NCBI GenBank assembly: GCA_018228665.1 | Contig: CP073692.1 | Coordinates: 2,740,046 to 2,804,045 of the forward strand | DNA: 64,000 nucleotides | Origin: Faecalicatena sp. Marseille-Q4148 | GTDB taxonomy: Bacteria > Bacillota > Clostridia > Lachnospirales > Lachnospiraceae | Reading direction: 5' to 3' | In this document: in pieces, positions 26,395 through 36,237 of the stretch | Position numbering within the stretch: position 1 is the first letter of the stretch | Layout: every line of letters starts with the position of its first letter | The notes under the pieces: model-generated | Databases searched by the model: none | Seen by the model: the letters and a program-made list of their open reading frames with translations, nothing else | Told to the model about the DNA's origin: nothing | Program-made: the position numbers and the translations under genes

Positions 26395-26763
26395 ATGATT
26401 CAGCAAGAAAGTAGACTGAAAGTAGCAGACAATACAGGAGCAAAAGAACTTCTTTGCATCCGCGTATTAGGTGGCTCTACTAGAAGATATGCTAATATCG
26501 GCGACGTTATCGTTGCTTCTGTTAAAGATGCAACACCAGGCGGCGTTGTTAAAAAAGGTGATGTAGTGAAAGCTGTTGTTGTTCGTACAGTAAAGAGCAC
26601 ACGTCGTAAAGATGGTTCTTACATCCGTTTCGATGAAAACGCAGCTGTAATTATTAAAGATGACAAAAACCCAAGAGGAACTCGTATTTTTGGACCAGTA
26701 GCAAGAGAACTTCGTGAGAAACAGTTCATGAAGATCGTATCTCTGGCTCCGGAAGTATTATAG
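26395..26763 (+). CDS. rplN: 50S ribosomal protein L14
   Basis: The 122-residue protein starts [18 protein letters not shown] and has the basic loop [18 protein letters not shown] and [13 protein letters not shown]. It forms part of the intersubunit bridge. The length is exactly that of the family. GAAGGAGGTTTACCTGCA precedes it. Confidence 0.97.
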   Translation: MIQQESRLKVADNTGAKELLCIRVLGGSTRRYANIGDVIVASVKDATPGGVVKKGDVVKAVVVRTVKSTRRKDGSYIRFDENAAVIIKDDKNPRGTRIFGPVARELREKQFMKIVSLAPEVL

Positions 26764-26776
26764 GGAGGTGCCGAGG

Positions 26777-27088
26777 ATGTCAACTATGAAAATTAAAAAA
26801 GGTGATTTAGTTAAAGTAATCGCCGGAAAAGATAAAGACAAAGAAGGAAAAGTTATTTCCGTAAATCCTAAAAACCGCACAGTGCTTGTTGAAGGAATCA
26901 ACATGCTGACAAAGCACACAAAACCAAGTGCTGCTAATCAGAACGGCGGAATCATTCATCAGGAAGGCCCGATTGATATTTCAAACGTAATGTACATTCA
27001 CAAAGGAACAGCTACAAGAGTAGGTTTCAAAATGGATGGAGACAAAAAAGTTCGTTTTGCAAAATCAACAGGCGAAGTAATTGATTAA
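26777..27088 (+). CDS. rplX: 50S ribosomal protein L24
   Basis: The 103-residue protein has an N-terminal KOW motif ([20 protein letters not shown]). ATG 26777 is six bases after GGAGGTG; a GTG at 26768 lies within that ribosome site and is rejected. It is an assembly initiator of the large subunit. Confidence 0.96.
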   Translation: MSTMKIKKGDLVKVIAGKDKDKEGKVISVNPKNRTVLVEGINMLTKHTKPSAANQNGGIIHQEGPIDISNVMYIHKGTATRVGFKMDGDKKVRFAKSTGEVID

Positions 27089-27111
27089 TTTTAGGAAGGA
27101 GGTACAGGGCG

Positions 27112-27651
27112 TTGAGTAGACTGAAAGAACAGTATCAGAACGAGATCATTGATGCAATGATCAAGAAATTTGGATATAAAAATATCATGGAAGTGCCGAA
27201 ACTCGATAAAGTTGTTATCAACATGGGTGTAGGTGAAGCAAAAGACAATGCTAAGCTTTTAGACGCAGCTATCGCTGATATGGAAAAAATTTCCGGACAG
27301 AAAGCTGTCGTTACAAGAGCTAAGAATTCCGTAGCGAACTTCAAAATCAGAGAAGGTATGCCGATCGGATGTAAAGTTACTTTAAGAGGAGAAAAAATGT
27401 ATGAGTTCGTTGATCGTTTAGTGAACCTTGCATTACCTCGTGTACGTGACTTCCGCGGTGTTAACCCGAACGCATTTGATGGAAGAGGTAACTATGCTCT
27501 TGGAATCAAAGAACAGCTGATTTTCCCTGAAATCGAATACGATAAAGTAGATAAAGTGAGAGGTATGGACGTAATTTTTGTTACAACAGCAAAAACTGAC
27601 GAAGAAGCTCGTGAACTTTTAAGACAGTTTAACATGCCATTTGCGAAATAA
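27112..27651 (+). CDS. rplE: 50S ribosomal protein L5
   Basis: The 179-residue protein ([12 protein letters not shown]) starts with TTG, preceded by GGAAGGAGGTACAGGGCG; no ATG is nearby. It has the [27 protein letters not shown] and PRVRDFRG segments. It binds 5S rRNA in the central protuberance. The TTG start in an essential, highly expressed gene is notable. Confidence 0.96.
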   Translation: MSRLKEQYQNEIIDAMIKKFGYKNIMEVPKLDKVVINMGVGEAKDNAKLLDAAIADMEKISGQKAVVTRAKNSVANFKIREGMPIGCKVTLRGEKMYEFVDRLVNLALPRVRDFRGVNPNAFDGRGNYALGIKEQLIFPEIEYDKVDKVRGMDVIFVTTAKTDEEARELLRQFNMPFAK

Positions 27652-27667
27652 TTAAGGAGGGAAATTC

Positions 27668-27853
27668 ATGGCAAAGACAGCAATGAAATTAAAACAGCAG
27701 CGCAAACAGAAATTCTCTACTAGAGAATACAACCGCTGCAGAATTTGTGGTCGTCCACATGCATATTTAAGAAAATACGGAATTTGCAGAGTTTGCTTCC
27801 GTGAATTAGCATACAAGGGAGAAATCCCGGGCGTAAGAAAAGCCAGCTGGTAG
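27668..27853 (+). CDS. rpsN: 30S ribosomal protein S14, zinc-binding type
   Basis: The 61-residue short form has four zinc-ligand cysteines (CRIC ... CRVC) between residues 24 and 43 and the C-terminal [11 protein letters not shown]. This is the C+ (rpsZ-type) version; zinc-limited cells often carry a C- paralogue elsewhere. It is followed by a 108-base gap with a GC-rich hairpin. Confidence 0.97.
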   Translation: MAKTAMKLKQQRKQKFSTREYNRCRICGRPHAYLRKYGICRVCFRELAYKGEIPGVRKASW

Positions 27854-27875
27854 GCAGTAGGATATCCGTAGCAGC

Positions 27876-27902
27876 GCCGCCGGGCTTTTCGGCCAGGGCG
27901 GC
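27876..27902 (+). promoter_or_regulatory. GC-rich hairpin inside the spc operon
   Basis: GCCGCC (27876-27881) pairs with GGCGGC (27897-27902) in the gap between rpsN and rpsH. No U-run follows, so it is not a standard terminator. It may mark an RNA processing or stability site. Confidence 0.4.
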
Positions 27903-27961
27903 ATCTGAAGGATGTTTATAAAAGAAACAAATCAATAATATTTTTAAGGAGGCAACTTCAA

Positions 27962-28363
27962 ATGACTATGAGTGATCCAATCGCAGATATGCTTACAAGA
28001 ATCCGTAACGCAAATACTGCAAAACATGATACAGTAGATGTTCCGGCATCAAAAATGAAACTTGCTATTGCAAATATTCTTTTAGACGAAGGATATATTA
28101 CAAAATATGACCTTATTGAAGATGGAGTGTTCAAAACAATCCATATCACATTAAAATACGGTGCAGATAAAAACGAAAAAGTTATTTCTGGACTGAAGAG
28201 AATCTCAAAACCAGGTCTTCGTGTATACGCTGGTAAAGATGAGCTTCCGAGAGTTCTTGGTGGACTTGGAACAGCTATCATCTCTACAAACCAGGGTGTG
28301 ATCACAGATAAAGAAGCCAGAGCAAAAGGTGTAGGCGGAGAAGTTCTTTGCTTTATTTGGTAG
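27962..28363 (+). CDS. rpsH: 30S ribosomal protein S8
   Basis: The 133-residue protein starts [17 protein letters not shown] and has the [13 protein letters not shown] and [18 protein letters not shown] segments. It is a primary 16S binder and, in E. coli, the repressor of the spc operon. AAGGAGGCAACTTCAA precedes the ATG. Confidence 0.97.
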   Translation: MTMSDPIADMLTRIRNANTAKHDTVDVPASKMKLAIANILLDEGYITKYDLIEDGVFKTIHITLKYGADKNEKVISGLKRISKPGLRVYAGKDELPRVLGGLGTAIISTNQGVITDKEARAKGVGGEVLCFIW

Positions 28364-28423
28364 TAACTGAAAACAGAGCGGATATCATATCCGTTCCGAG
28401 AATTTAAGTAGGAGGTAAAGGCA

Positions 28424-28966
28424 ATGTCACGTATAGGAAGACTGCCGGTAGCTATTCCAGCAGGTGTAACTGTTGAAATCGCTGAGAATAACAAAGTGAC
28501 TGTAACAGGTCCTAAAGGAACTCTTGTAAGAGAGCTTCCAGTTGAAATGGAAATCAAAAAAGAAGACGATGCAATCGTTGTAACAAGACCAAACGATTTA
28601 AAGAAAATGAAATCTTTACATGGTTTAACAAGAACTCTGATCAATAACATGGTTGTTGGTGTAACAAACGGTTACGAAAAAGTTCTTGAAGTAAACGGTG
28701 TAGGTTACAGAGCATCTAAATCAGGAAATAAATTAACACTGAACCTCGGATACTCTCATCCAGTTGAAATGATCGATCCGGAAGGCATTGAAAGTGTTGT
28801 TGAAGGACAGAACAAAATCACAGTTAAAGGTATCGATAAAGAAAAAGTTGGACAGTACGCAGCTGAAATCAGAGATAAGAGAAGACCTGAACCGTACAAA
28901 GGAAAAGGTATTAAATATGCTGATGAAGTTATCAGACGTAAAGTTGGTAAGACTGGTAAGAAATAA
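28424..28966 (+). CDS. rplF: 50S ribosomal protein L6
   Basis: The 180-residue protein starts [15 protein letters not shown] and has two similar domains. The C-terminal [19 protein letters not shown] contacts the sarcin-ricin loop. A small ACGGATAT-type inverted repeat lies in the 60-base gap before it. Confidence 0.97.
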   Translation: MSRIGRLPVAIPAGVTVEIAENNKVTVTGPKGTLVRELPVEMEIKKEDDAIVVTRPNDLKKMKSLHGLTRTLINNMVVGVTNGYEKVLEVNGVGYRASKSGNKLTLNLGYSHPVEMIDPEGIESVVEGQNKITVKGIDKEKVGQYAAEIRDKRRPEPYKGKGIKYADEVIRRKVGKTGKK

Positions 28967-28983
28967 TTAAGGAGAGTGCGAAA

Positions 28984-29352
28984 ATGGTTAGTAAAAAATC
29001 AAGAACAGAAGTTCGTGTAAATAAACATAGAAAATTACGTAATCGTTTCAGCGGAACTGCTGAGAGACCGCGTTTAGCTGTGTTCAGAAGCAATAATCAT
29101 ATGTATGCTCAGATCATTGACGATACAGTAGGAAACACTCTGGTTTCTGCTTCCACTCTTCAGAAAGATGTGAAAGCTGAGCTTGAGAAAACAAACAATG
29201 TTGAAGCAGCAGCATACCTTGGAACAGTTATCGCTAAAAAAGCAATCGAAAAAGGTATTGAAGAAGTCGTATTTGACAGAGGCGGATTCATTTACCACGG
29301 TAAAGTAAAAGCATTAGCAGACGCAGCTAGAGAAGCTGGATTAAAATTCTAG
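28984..29352 (+). CDS. rplR: 50S ribosomal protein L18
   Basis: The 122-residue protein has a basic N-terminus and the [20 protein letters not shown] and [26 protein letters not shown] motifs. It binds 5S rRNA with L5. The ribosome site is AAGGAGAG. Confidence 0.97.
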   Translation: MVSKKSRTEVRVNKHRKLRNRFSGTAERPRLAVFRSNNHMYAQIIDDTVGNTLVSASTLQKDVKAELEKTNNVEAAAYLGTVIAKKAIEKGIEEVVFDRGGFIYHGKVKALADAAREAGLKF

Positions 29353-29364
29353 GAGGAAAGACAC

Positions 29365-29874
29365 ATGAGACAGAATCGTATTGATGCTAGTTCATTAGAA
29401 TTAACAGAAAAAGTAGTATCAATTAAACGTGTAACCAAAGTTGTTAAAGGTGGTCGTAACTTCAGATTCACAGCTTTAGTAGTTGTTGGTGATGGAAATG
29501 GCCATGTTGGTGCAGGTTTAGGAAAAGCAACAGAAATTCCGGAAGCTATCCGCAAAGGAAAAGAAGACGCTATGAAAAAATTAGTGACTGTTGCTTTAGA
29601 TGAAAACGAAAGTATTACACATGACTTATATGGTAAATTCGGAAGCGCTTCCGTGTTACTGAAGAAAGCACCGGAAGGTACTGGAGTTATCGCAGGTGGT
29701 CCTGCGCGTGCGGTAATCGAGATGGCTGGAATTAAGAACATCCGTACAAAATCTCTTGGTTCAAACAACAAACAGAACGTAGTTCTTGCTACGATTGCTG
29801 GTTTAAGCCAGGTAAAAACTCCGGAAGCAGTTGCTAAACTTCGTGGCAAATCTGTAGAAGAGATTTTAGGCTAA
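29365..29874 (+). CDS. rpsE: 30S ribosomal protein S5
   Basis: The 169-residue protein has the double-stranded RNA-binding-like N-terminal domain ([21 protein letters not shown]) and the C-terminal [13 protein letters not shown] domain. It affects decoding accuracy. It follows rplR after 12 bases. Confidence 0.97.
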   Translation: MRQNRIDASSLELTEKVVSIKRVTKVVKGGRNFRFTALVVVGDGNGHVGAGLGKATEIPEAIRKGKEDAMKKLVTVALDENESITHDLYGKFGSASVLLKKAPEGTGVIAGGPARAVIEMAGIKNIRTKSLGSNNKQNVVLATIAGLSQVKTPEAVAKLRGKSVEEILG

Positions 29875-29890
29875 GGAAGGAGAGCATAAA

Positions 29891-30070
29891 ATGGCAAATT
29901 TAAAAGTAACATTAGTGAAATCTACTATCGGTGCTGTACCGAAGCACAAAAGAACAGTAGAAGCTTTAGGTTTAAAGAAACTTAACAAAACTGTTATTTT
30001 ACCAGATAACGCCGCAACAAGAGGTATGGTAAAACAGGTTGAATATCTTGTAAAAGTTGAAGAGGTATAA
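29891..30070 (+). CDS. rpmD: 50S ribosomal protein L30
   Basis: This is a 59-residue short protein (MANLKVTLVKSTIGAVPKHK, then ALGLKKLNKTVILPDNAATRGMVKQVEYLV). The ferredoxin-like L30 fold is evident. It lies between rpsE and rplO as usual, with GGAAGGAGAGCATAAA upstream. Confidence 0.96.
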   Translation: MANLKVTLVKSTIGAVPKHKRTVEALGLKKLNKTVILPDNAATRGMVKQVEYLVKVEEV

Positions 30071-30092
30071 TAATAGATAAGGAGGTGTCACA

Positions 30093-30533
30093 ATGGACTT
30101 ATCAAACTTAAGACCAGCTGATGGTTCAAAACAGAACGATAATTTCAGAAGAGGCCGTGGACACGGTTCAGGAAACGGTAAGACTGCAGGTAAAGGTCAT
30201 AAAGGTCAGAAAGCTCGTTCAGGAGCACCGAGACCAGGCTTTGAAGGTGGTCAGATGCCGTTATACAGAAGATTGCCAAAGAGAGGTTTCACTTGCAGAA
30301 ACTCTAAGACAATCGTAGGTATCAATGTTAGCGCATTAGAGGTATTCGAAAATGATGCAGTAGTAACTGTAGATACATTGATCGAGGCAGGAATTGTTAA
30401 AAACCCAAGAGATGGTGTGAAGATTCTTGGCAACGGTGAATTAACTAAAAAACTTACAGTACAGGTTAATGCATTCAGTGAAGGCGCAAAAGCTAAAATT
30501 GAAGGACTTGGTGGAAAAGCAGAGGTGATCTAA
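30093..30533 (+). CDS. rplO: 50S ribosomal protein L15
   Basis: The 146-residue protein has the Gly-rich N-terminus (RGRGHGSGNGKTAGKGHKGQ), GFEGGQMPLYRRLPKRGF, and the C-terminal KAKIEGLGGKAEVI. Its stop overlaps the secY start by one base (TAATG), so secY is coupled to it. Confidence 0.97.
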   Translation: MDLSNLRPADGSKQNDNFRRGRGHGSGNGKTAGKGHKGQKARSGAPRPGFEGGQMPLYRRLPKRGFTCRNSKTIVGINVSALEVFENDAVVTVDTLIEAGIVKNPRDGVKILGNGELTKKLTVQVNAFSEGAKAKIEGLGGKAEVI

Positions 30534-31849
30534 TGCTTAAGACATTCCGAAAAGCATTTCAAATTGAGGATATTCGTAAGAAAATCATCTATACATTTTT
30601 AATGTTGATCGTAGTGCGAATCGGATCACAGCTTCCGACTCCGGGAGTAGATCCAACTTACATTCAGAACTTCTTTGCAAACCAGACTGGTGAAGCGTTT
30701 AATTTCTTTAACGCCTTCACCGGTGGTTCTTTTGAGAGAATGTCTGTATTTGCGTTAAGCATTACACCGTATATCACTTCTTCTATCATTATGCAGCTGC
30801 TCACAATTGCAATTCCAAAACTTGAAGAAATGCAGAAAGAGGGCGCTGACGGAAGAAAGAAGATTGCAACAATTACCCGTTATGTGACGGTTGTTCTTGC
30901 GCTGATCCAGTCTACTGCAATGGCTGTTGGATTTGGACGTCAGGGACTTCTGGTAGAATATAATTTTGTAAATGCTGCAGTTGTTGTAATTGCTTTAACA
31001 GCCGGTTCCGCATTCTTGATGTGGATTGGTGAGCGGATCACAGAAAAGGGTGTCGGCAATGGTATTTCAATCGTGTTGCTGATTAATATTCTTTCTCGTG
31101 TTCCAAGTGATCTCACAAGATTGTATGAACAGTTTATGAAAGGCAAAAGCCTTGCAAAAGCTGGACTTGCAGGTGTGATCATTCTTGCGATTATTATTTT
31201 CCTTGTTGTATTTGTTATTATTTTACAGGATGGGGAAAGAAGAATCGCGGTTCAGTATTCTCAGAAGATTCAGGGAAGAAAAAGCTTTGGCGGTCGTTCC
31301 TCAAATATTCCGCTGAAAGTTAATACAGCTGGTGTTATTCCGGTTATTTTCGCATCATCACTGATGCAGACACCGATTATCATTGCATCTTTCTTAGGAA
31401 AGGGTAATGGAACAGGTATCGGAAGTGAGATTTTACGCGGACTTAATTCCGAGAACTGGTGTAATCCGGATCAGCTGAAATATTCCTGGGGACTTCTGGT
31501 TTACATCCTTTTAACTGTATTTTTTGCATATTTCTATACTTCTATTACATTTAATCCATTAGAAATCGCAAATAATATGAAAAAGAGCGGTGGATTTATT
31601 CCGGGTATCCGTCCGGGTAAACCAACAGTCGATTACCTGACAAAGATTTTAAACAAGATTATCTTTATCGGTGTATGCGGACTGATTCTTGTTCAGATCG
31701 TACCATTTTTCTTTAATGGTGTGTTTAATGCCAGTGTTTCATTTGGCGGTACTTCACTCATCATTATTGTAGGTGTCGTTCTGGAGACAATTAAACAAAT
31801 TGAATCACAGATGCTTGTGCGTAACTATAAAGGATTTTTGAACAATTAA
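30533..31849 (+). CDS. secY: Preprotein translocase subunit SecY
   Basis: The 438-residue membrane protein has ten hydrophobic segments. It has the SecY signatures SITPYITSSIIMQLLTIAIP and AGVIPVIFASSLMQTP; the FIPGIRPGKPT loop is the cytoplasmic region contacting SecA and ribosomes. It forms the channel with SecE and SecG for export of the lipoproteins and spore proteins encoded elsewhere in the window. Confidence 0.97.
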   Translation: MLKTFRKAFQIEDIRKKIIYTFLMLIVVRIGSQLPTPGVDPTYIQNFFANQTGEAFNFFNAFTGGSFERMSVFALSITPYITSSIIMQLLTIAIPKLEEMQKEGADGRKKIATITRYVTVVLALIQSTAMAVGFGRQGLLVEYNFVNAAVVVIALTAGSAFLMWIGERITEKGVGNGISIVLLINILSRVPSDLTRLYEQFMKGKSLAKAGLAGVIILAIIIFLVVFVIILQDGERRIAVQYSQKIQGRKSFGGRSSNIPLKVNTAGVIPVIFASSLMQTPIIIASFLGKGNGTGIGSEILRGLNSENWCNPDQLKYSWGLLVYILLTVFFAYFYTSITFNPLEIANNMKKSGGFIPGIRPGKPTVDYLTKILNKIIFIGVCGLILVQIVPFFFNGVFNASVSFGGTSLIIIVGVVLETIKQIESQMLVRNYKGFLNN

Positions 31850-31856
31850 TATTTAG

Positions 31857-31901
31857 CTCGCGGGTTTTTCTTGGAAATTATTCAGAGAAATCTCGCGGGT
31901 T
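31857..31901 (+). repeat. Direct 10-bp repeat between secY and adk
   Basis: CTCGCGGGTT occurs at 31857-31866 and 31892-31901 in the 75-base gap before adk. Its meaning is unknown; it may come from a small duplicated RNA element. Confidence 0.45.
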
Positions 31902-31924
31902 AAAACGCTATAAGGAGATTTTTT

Positions 31925-32569
31925 ATGAAAATAATTATGTTAGGTGCTCCTGGAGCTGGTAAAGGAACTCAGGCAAAAAAAATATCAGAGAAATATCAGA
32001 TTCCTCATATTTCTACAGGTGACATTTTCCGCGCGAATATTAAAGAGGGAACAGAGCTCGGAAAACAGGCCAAGACTTACATGGATCAGGGACTTCTTGT
32101 TCCGGATGAACTGACAGTAAATCTTGTAATCGATCGTGTTGAGCATGATGACTGCAAAAATGGTTATGTGCTCGATGGTTTTCCAAGAACAATCCCACAG
32201 GCAGAAGCTCTCGACAAAGCGCTGAGTGGATTGGGAGAACATTTAGACTATGCACTTAATGTAGATGTTCCGGATGAGAATATCGTAAAACGTATGGCAG
32301 GAAGAAGAGCCTGCATCTCCTGTGGGGCTACATATCATGTTGTTTATGCAGCGCCAAAAACAGAAGGAATCTGTGATGTATGCGGCAGCGAGCTCGTACT
32401 TCGCGATGATGATAAGCCAGAGACGGTAACAAAACGTCTTGGGGTGTATCATGAACAGACAAAACCTCTGATCGACTATTATGCTGAAGAAGGCATTCTG
32501 AAAACGATCGATGGAACACAGAACCTTGAAGCTGTATTTGATGATATCAAAAGAATTTTAGGTGAATAG
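31925..32569 (+). CDS. adk: Adenylate kinase
   Basis: The 214-residue enzyme interconverts AMP + ATP and 2 ADP. The P-loop is GAPGAGKGT (residues 7-15), the AMP site is around STGD and DGFPRT, and the LID domain carries a four-Cys zinc site (CISC ... CDVC, about 130-153), common in Gram-positive forms. It follows secY as usual, but the map gene that normally comes next is missing. Confidence 0.97.
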   Translation: MKIIMLGAPGAGKGTQAKKISEKYQIPHISTGDIFRANIKEGTELGKQAKTYMDQGLLVPDELTVNLVIDRVEHDDCKNGYVLDGFPRTIPQAEALDKALSGLGEHLDYALNVDVPDENIVKRMAGRRACISCGATYHVVYAAPKTEGICDVCGSELVLRDDDKPETVTKRLGVYHEQTKPLIDYYAEEGILKTIDGTQNLEAVFDDIKRILGE

Positions 32570-32633
32570 GGATGCCAATCACAAATAAGTCCGGTGATCC
32601 GGTGTTCCTTACTTTGCCAAAAGAGGATAAAAT

Positions 32634-32915
32634 ATGATTGACATGAGAACGGGAATGCTTGTAAAATCAAAAGCGGGACATGATAAAGATCAGATATATC
32701 TCATATGGAAAGAAGAGGGCGCATATATTTATGTCGTTGACGGCGTACATAGAATGATCGATAAGCCGAAAAAGAAGCGAAAGATACATGTTCAGCCTAT
32801 TTGCAGATATTATGAGATATCCGAAGCAGACAATGTAAAAATCAAAAAAATAATAAAAGATTATGTTCAGGAACGTAAGACCGGACACAAGGAGGAAGAG
32901 TATGTCAAAGAGTGA
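32634..32915 (+). CDS. KOW-domain RNA-binding protein (L14e-like)
   Basis: The 93-residue protein has an N-terminal KOW/SH3-like barrel ([31 protein letters not shown]) and a basic C-terminal tail. Clostridial ribosomal operons often carry this gene between map or adk and infA. It is predicted to bind RNA and may be ribosome-associated; its function has not been assigned. Its 3' end overlaps infA by 14 bases. Confidence 0.85.
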   Translation: MIDMRTGMLVKSKAGHDKDQIYLIWKEEGAYIYVVDGVHRMIDKPKKKRKIHVQPICRYYEISEADNVKIKKIIKDYVQERKTGHKEEEYVKE

Positions 32916-33120
32916 CGTGATTGAAATTGAAGGAGTTGTAATTGAAAAACTGCCAAGCGCAATGTTCAGAGTAGAACTTGAGAACGGACATCAGGTGCTG
33001 GCTCATATCAGTGGGAAACTCCGTATGAACTTTATTAAAATCTTACCTGGAGATAAAGTAACATTGGAGCTGTCTCCGTATGATTTGTCAAAAGGAAGAA
33101 TTATCTGGAGAGATAAATAA
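32902..33120 (+). CDS. infA: Translation initiation factor IF-1
   Basis: The 72-residue OB-fold protein ([46 protein letters not shown]) starts at ATG 32902, led by AAGGAGGAAGAG inside the KOW gene. It binds the 30S A site during initiation. The length is typical of the family. Confidence 0.97.
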   Translation: MSKSDVIEIEGVVIEKLPSAMFRVELENGHQVLAHISGKLRMNFIKILPGDKVTLELSPYDLSKGRIIWRDK

Positions 33121-33125
33121 AACTA

Positions 33126-33155
33126 TTGACTTTTCAGGGATAAAGGTGCTATAAT
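33126..33155 (+). promoter_or_regulatory. Promoter before rpmJ
   Basis: TTGACT (33126-33131), an 18-base spacer and a perfect TATAAT (33150-33155) lie directly after infA. It should supply extra transcripts for the rpmJ-rplQ part of the superoperon. Confidence 0.7.
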
Positions 33156-33232
33156 AATTAGCGTACGCTTGCGGAGTTTTCTTCGCAAGTTATTGAAATG
33201 TAGGCAGGCACTTAGGGAAAGGAGGATTTGAC

Positions 33233-33346
33233 GTGAAGGTTAGATCATCAGTTAAACCGATTTGCGAAAAATGCAAAATCATCAAGAGAAAAGGAAGCAT
33301 CAGAGTAATCTGTGAGAATCCTAAGCACAAACAGCGTCAGGGTTAA
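33233..33346 (+). CDS. rpmJ: 50S ribosomal protein L36
   Basis: This is a 37-residue protein with a GTG start ([20 protein letters not shown], then [14 protein letters not shown]). It has the zinc-ribbon ligands C-x2-C, C and H of the C+ form. The ribosome site is AAAGGAGGATTTGAC. Confidence 0.97.
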   Translation: MKVRSSVKPICEKCKIIKRKGSIRVICENPKHKQRQG

Positions 33347-33730
33347 TTATTGACTATGTTTGTATCCCGCACTTAAAAAAAGAGTGCAACATTTTCATTA
33401 GGCGGCTGTAGCAGATGACACACACGGTCGTGTGGAACTGCTATTAAAATATACAAGGACGCACCAGAGTCTTCTACAGGCACATTGGTGTAAGGATCGG
33501 GTGTCACATACCATATTCGATCCCTGGTATATTGCTTATAATACCGGCTCGTCATTACCGTAAGGTGGCCGGAAAGGCTGCGCGGTCGCGCGGCTGGGAG
33601 TGAAAAATTTTTCTTACTCCCCAATTTGAGACAATATTAATAAGAGCAGTCATCACACACACATTTCAGGCTTTGGCGACAAGGAGCTGTGTGAGCGGAC
33701 TGACAGAATTCAAAATGGAGGAATTTTACA
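33347..33730 (+). promoter_or_regulatory. Long structured leader of the rpsM (alpha) operon with candidate pseudoknot
   Basis: There is no gene in these 384 bases, but many paired elements. GGATCG (33494-33499) pairs with CGATCC (33518-33523), and ATACCA in its loop (33508-33513) pairs with TGGTAT (33525-33530) just after the stem. This is an H-type pseudoknot. ATACC (33541-33545) can compete for the same GGTAT. Other hairpins are GCACT/AGTGC (33369-33387), CACAC/GTGTG (33421-33434) and GGGAGT/ACTCCC (33596-33621). In E. coli, S4 represses the alpha operon by binding a leader pseudoknot. rpsD is in this operon, so an S4-binding leader is a reasonable inference. Confidence 0.5.
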
Positions 33731-34099
33731 ATGGCTCGTATTGCTGGTGTAGACTTACCAAGAGACAAACGTGTAGAAATCGGACTTACTTATATTTATG
33801 GAATCGGAAGAGTAAGTGCGAACCGTATTTTAACAGAGGCTGGTGTAAATCCAGATACTCGTGTAAGAGACTTAACAGATGATGAAGTTAAGAAAATCAG
33901 TGCTGTAATCGATGAAACACAGATGGTAGAAGGTGATCTTCGTAGAGAAATCGCTTTAAACATCAAGAGATTACAGGAGATTGGATGCTACAGAGGTATC
34001 CGTCATAGAAAAGGACTTCCTGTTCGTGGACAGAAGACAAAAACAAATGCCAGAACAAGAAAAGGTCCGAAGAGAACTGTTGCTAACAAGAAAAAATAA
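33731..34099 (+). CDS. rpsM: 30S ribosomal protein S13
   Basis: The 122-residue protein starts [26 protein letters not shown]; the C-terminal part has the helix-two-turn-helix and basic tail (RGLP-like [22 protein letters not shown]). It contacts the P-site tRNA in the 30S head. It is preceded by a long structured leader. Confidence 0.97.
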   Translation: MARIAGVDLPRDKRVEIGLTYIYGIGRVSANRILTEAGVNPDTRVRDLTDDEVKKISAVIDETQMVEGDLRREIALNIKRLQEIGCYRGIRHRKGLPVRGQKTKTNARTRKGPKRTVANKKK

Positions 34100-34117
34100 T
34101 AAAGCAACTGCATTCGG

Positions 34118-34145
34118 TTTGGACGGGCTGCATGATGCAGCTTAA
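34118..34145 (+). repeat. Hairpin between rpsM and rpsK
   Basis: GCTGCAT-G-ATGCAGC (34129-34143) is a perfect short inverted repeat in the 98-base gap. No U-run follows; it is possibly an RNA processing or stability hairpin. Confidence 0.4.
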
Positions 34146-34197
34146 AGATTTAGAAACGAAGAAATTATATCATATAGGAAAGTGTAGGTTAGTTTAA

Positions 34198-34593
34198 ATG
34201 GCTAAAAAAGTTACAAAAAAAGTGACAAAAAAACGTGTCAAGAAAAACGTTGAACGCGGACAGGCACATATCCAGTCATCTTTCAATAATACAATCGTTA
34301 CATTGACAGATGCACAGGGAAATGCTTTATCATGGGCAAGTGCCGGTGGTCTTGGATTTAGAGGTTCAAGGAAATCTACTCCATATGCTGCACAGATGGC
34401 AGCTGAAACAGCAGCTAAAGCAGCATTAGTTCATGGTCTGAAATCAGTAGACGTTATGGTAAAAGGACCGGGTTCAGGAAGAGAAGCAGCAATCCGTGCA
34501 TTACAGGCATGCGGTATTGATGTAACAAGTATCAAAGATGTAACTCCGGTACCACATAATGGTTGCCGTCCACCAAAACGCAGAAGAGTCTAA
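34198..34593 (+). CDS. rpsK: 30S ribosomal protein S11
   Basis: The 131-residue protein has a Lys-rich N-terminus with a repeated KKVTKK pattern, then [43 protein letters not shown] and the C-terminal [15 protein letters not shown]. It shapes the platform of the 30S subunit at the E site. Confidence 0.97.
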   Translation: MAKKVTKKVTKKRVKKNVERGQAHIQSSFNNTIVTLTDAQGNALSWASAGGLGFRGSRKSTPYAAQMAAETAAKAALVHGLKSVDVMVKGPGSGREAAIRALQACGIDVTSIKDVTPVPHNGCRPPKRRRV

Positions 34594-34613
34594 TTTTAGG
34601 AGGATAGAAGAAC

Positions 34614-35207
34614 ATGGCAGTAAATAGAGTTCCGGTTCTTAAAAGATGCCGTTCATTAGGAATGGACCCAATCTACTTAGGAATTGATAAAAAATCTAAC
34701 AGACAGTTAAAAAGAGCAAATAGAAAAATGAGCGAGTATGGTCTCCAGTTACGCGAGAAACAGAAAGCGAAATTCATCTACGGCGTATTAGAAAAACCTT
34801 TCCGTAACTACTTCAAGAAAGCTCAGCGCATGAGTGGTATGACTGGTGAAAACCTTATGGTTCTTCTTGAGTCAAGATTAGATAACGTTGTATTCCGTCT
34901 TGGATTTGCAAGAACAAGACGTGAAGCTCGTCAGATCGTTGACCACAAACACGTTTTAGTTAACGGAAAACAGGTAAACATCCCGTCTTACCTTGTAAAA
35001 GCCGGAGATACAATTGAAATCAAAGAAAAATGCAAAGGTTCTCAGAGATACAAAGACATCCTGGAAGTAACAGGCGGAAGATTAGTTCCGGAATGGTTAG
35101 ATGTTGATGCTGAAAACTTAAAAGGTGCAGTAAAAGAACTTCCACACCGTGAAGCAATTGATGTACCGGTTGACGAAATGTTAATCGTCGAGTTATATTC
35201 TAAATAG
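34614..35207 (+). CDS. rpsD: 30S ribosomal protein S4
   Basis: The 197-residue protein has an N-terminal domain without the zinc Cys set, and an S4 RNA-binding domain ([35 protein letters not shown], about residues 87-121). It nucleates 30S assembly and is a translational repressor of its own operon in several bacteria. Here it lies in the alpha operon downstream of the pseudoknot leader. Confidence 0.97.
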   Translation: MAVNRVPVLKRCRSLGMDPIYLGIDKKSNRQLKRANRKMSEYGLQLREKQKAKFIYGVLEKPFRNYFKKAQRMSGMTGENLMVLLESRLDNVVFRLGFARTRREARQIVDHKHVLVNGKQVNIPSYLVKAGDTIEIKEKCKGSQRYKDILEVTGGRLVPEWLDVDAENLKGAVKELPHREAIDVPVDEMLIVELYSK

Positions 35208-35269
35208 GCCATAAGGTTTAAATAGAAGGAACCCTCAACATTTTATTAACCCATAAGGAGGGCTTTGTA

Positions 35270-36229
35270 GTGTTTGATTTTAATAAACCAAATATCGAAA
35301 TTACTGAGATTTCAGAAGATAAAAAATATGGCAGATTTGTTGTAGAGCCGCTCGAAAGAGGTTACGGTACTACACTTGGAAACTCCCTGAGAAGAATTAT
35401 GCTTTCTTCTCTTCCGGGAGCTGCTATCAGTCAGGTAAAGATTGAAGGTGTACTTCACGAATTCAGCTCAATTCCGGGCGTAAAAGAAGACGTGACAGAG
35501 ATCATCATGAATCTCAAGACTTTAGCTATCAAAAATTCTTCAGAAACAGATGAACCAAAGACTGCTTATATTGACTTCGAAGGCGAAGGTGTAGTAACAG
35601 CTGCAGATATTCAGGCAGATCCTGATATCGAAATTATGAATCCGGACACAGTGATCGCAACTTTGAACGGAGGCGTAGACAGCAAATTATACATGGAACT
35701 GACGATTACAAAAGGCAGAGGTTATGTAAGTGCAGAGAAGAATAAACGAGAAGACCTTCCAATTGGTGTCATTCCGATTGATTCTATCTACACACCGGTA
35801 GAACGTGTAAACCTGACAGTTCAGAATACGCGTGTCGGACAGATTACTGACTACGATAAACTGACACTTGATGTTTATACAAATGGAACACTTGTGCCGG
35901 ATGAAGCAGTCAGTCTTGCAGCGAAGGTACTTAACGAACATCTGAAACTCTTCATCGATCTTTCAGAAGTTGCTCAGGCAGCAGAAGTTATGATTGAGAA
36001 AGAGGACGATGAGAAAGAAAAAGTCCTTGAGATGAGCATTGATGAACTTGAACTTTCCGTTCGTTCATACAACTGCCTGAAACGTGCAGGTATCAATACG
36101 GTAGAAGAACTTACAAACAGAACTCCGGAGGATATGATGAAAGTTCGTAACCTCGGACGTAAGTCTCTTGAAGAAGTACTTGCGAAATTAAAAGAGCTCG
36201 GATTAGAATTAAATCCGGGAGAAGAATAA
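35270..36229 (+). CDS. rpoA: RNA polymerase alpha subunit
   Basis: The 319-residue protein (GTG start with AAGGAGGG) has the N-terminal assembly domain ([22 protein letters not shown]) and the C-terminal domain ([25 protein letters not shown] ... [11 protein letters not shown]), which binds UP elements and activators. It sits between rpsD and rplQ as usual. Confidence 0.98.
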   Translation: MFDFNKPNIEITEISEDKKYGRFVVEPLERGYGTTLGNSLRRIMLSSLPGAAISQVKIEGVLHEFSSIPGVKEDVTEIIMNLKTLAIKNSSETDEPKTAYIDFEGEGVVTAADIQADPDIEIMNPDTVIATLNGGVDSKLYMELTITKGRGYVSAEKNKREDLPIGVIPIDSIYTPVERVNLTVQNTRVGQITDYDKLTLDVYTNGTLVPDEAVSLAAKVLNEHLKLFIDLSEVAQAAEVMIEKEDDEKEKVLEMSIDELELSVRSYNCLKRAGINTVEELTNRTPEDMMKVRNLGRKSLEEVLAKLKELGLELNPGEE

Positions 36230-36237
36230 TTCTGGCT

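Noticed and set aside
27958..28650. 230-codon minus-strand open frame across rpsH and rplF
   Set aside because: It lies antisense to two certain ribosomal genes; it has no ribosome site or recognisable domain and is a shadow frame.
29349..29849. 166-codon minus-strand frame over rpsE
   Set aside because: It mirrors the codon bias of rpsE on the other strand and has no family resemblance.
33541..33600. Possible T-box leader (AAGGTGG followed by GCGCGG)
   Set aside because: The T-box consensus AGGGTGGTACCGCG is not met, and the downstream gene is rpsM, not an aminoacyl-tRNA synthetase or amino-acid gene.
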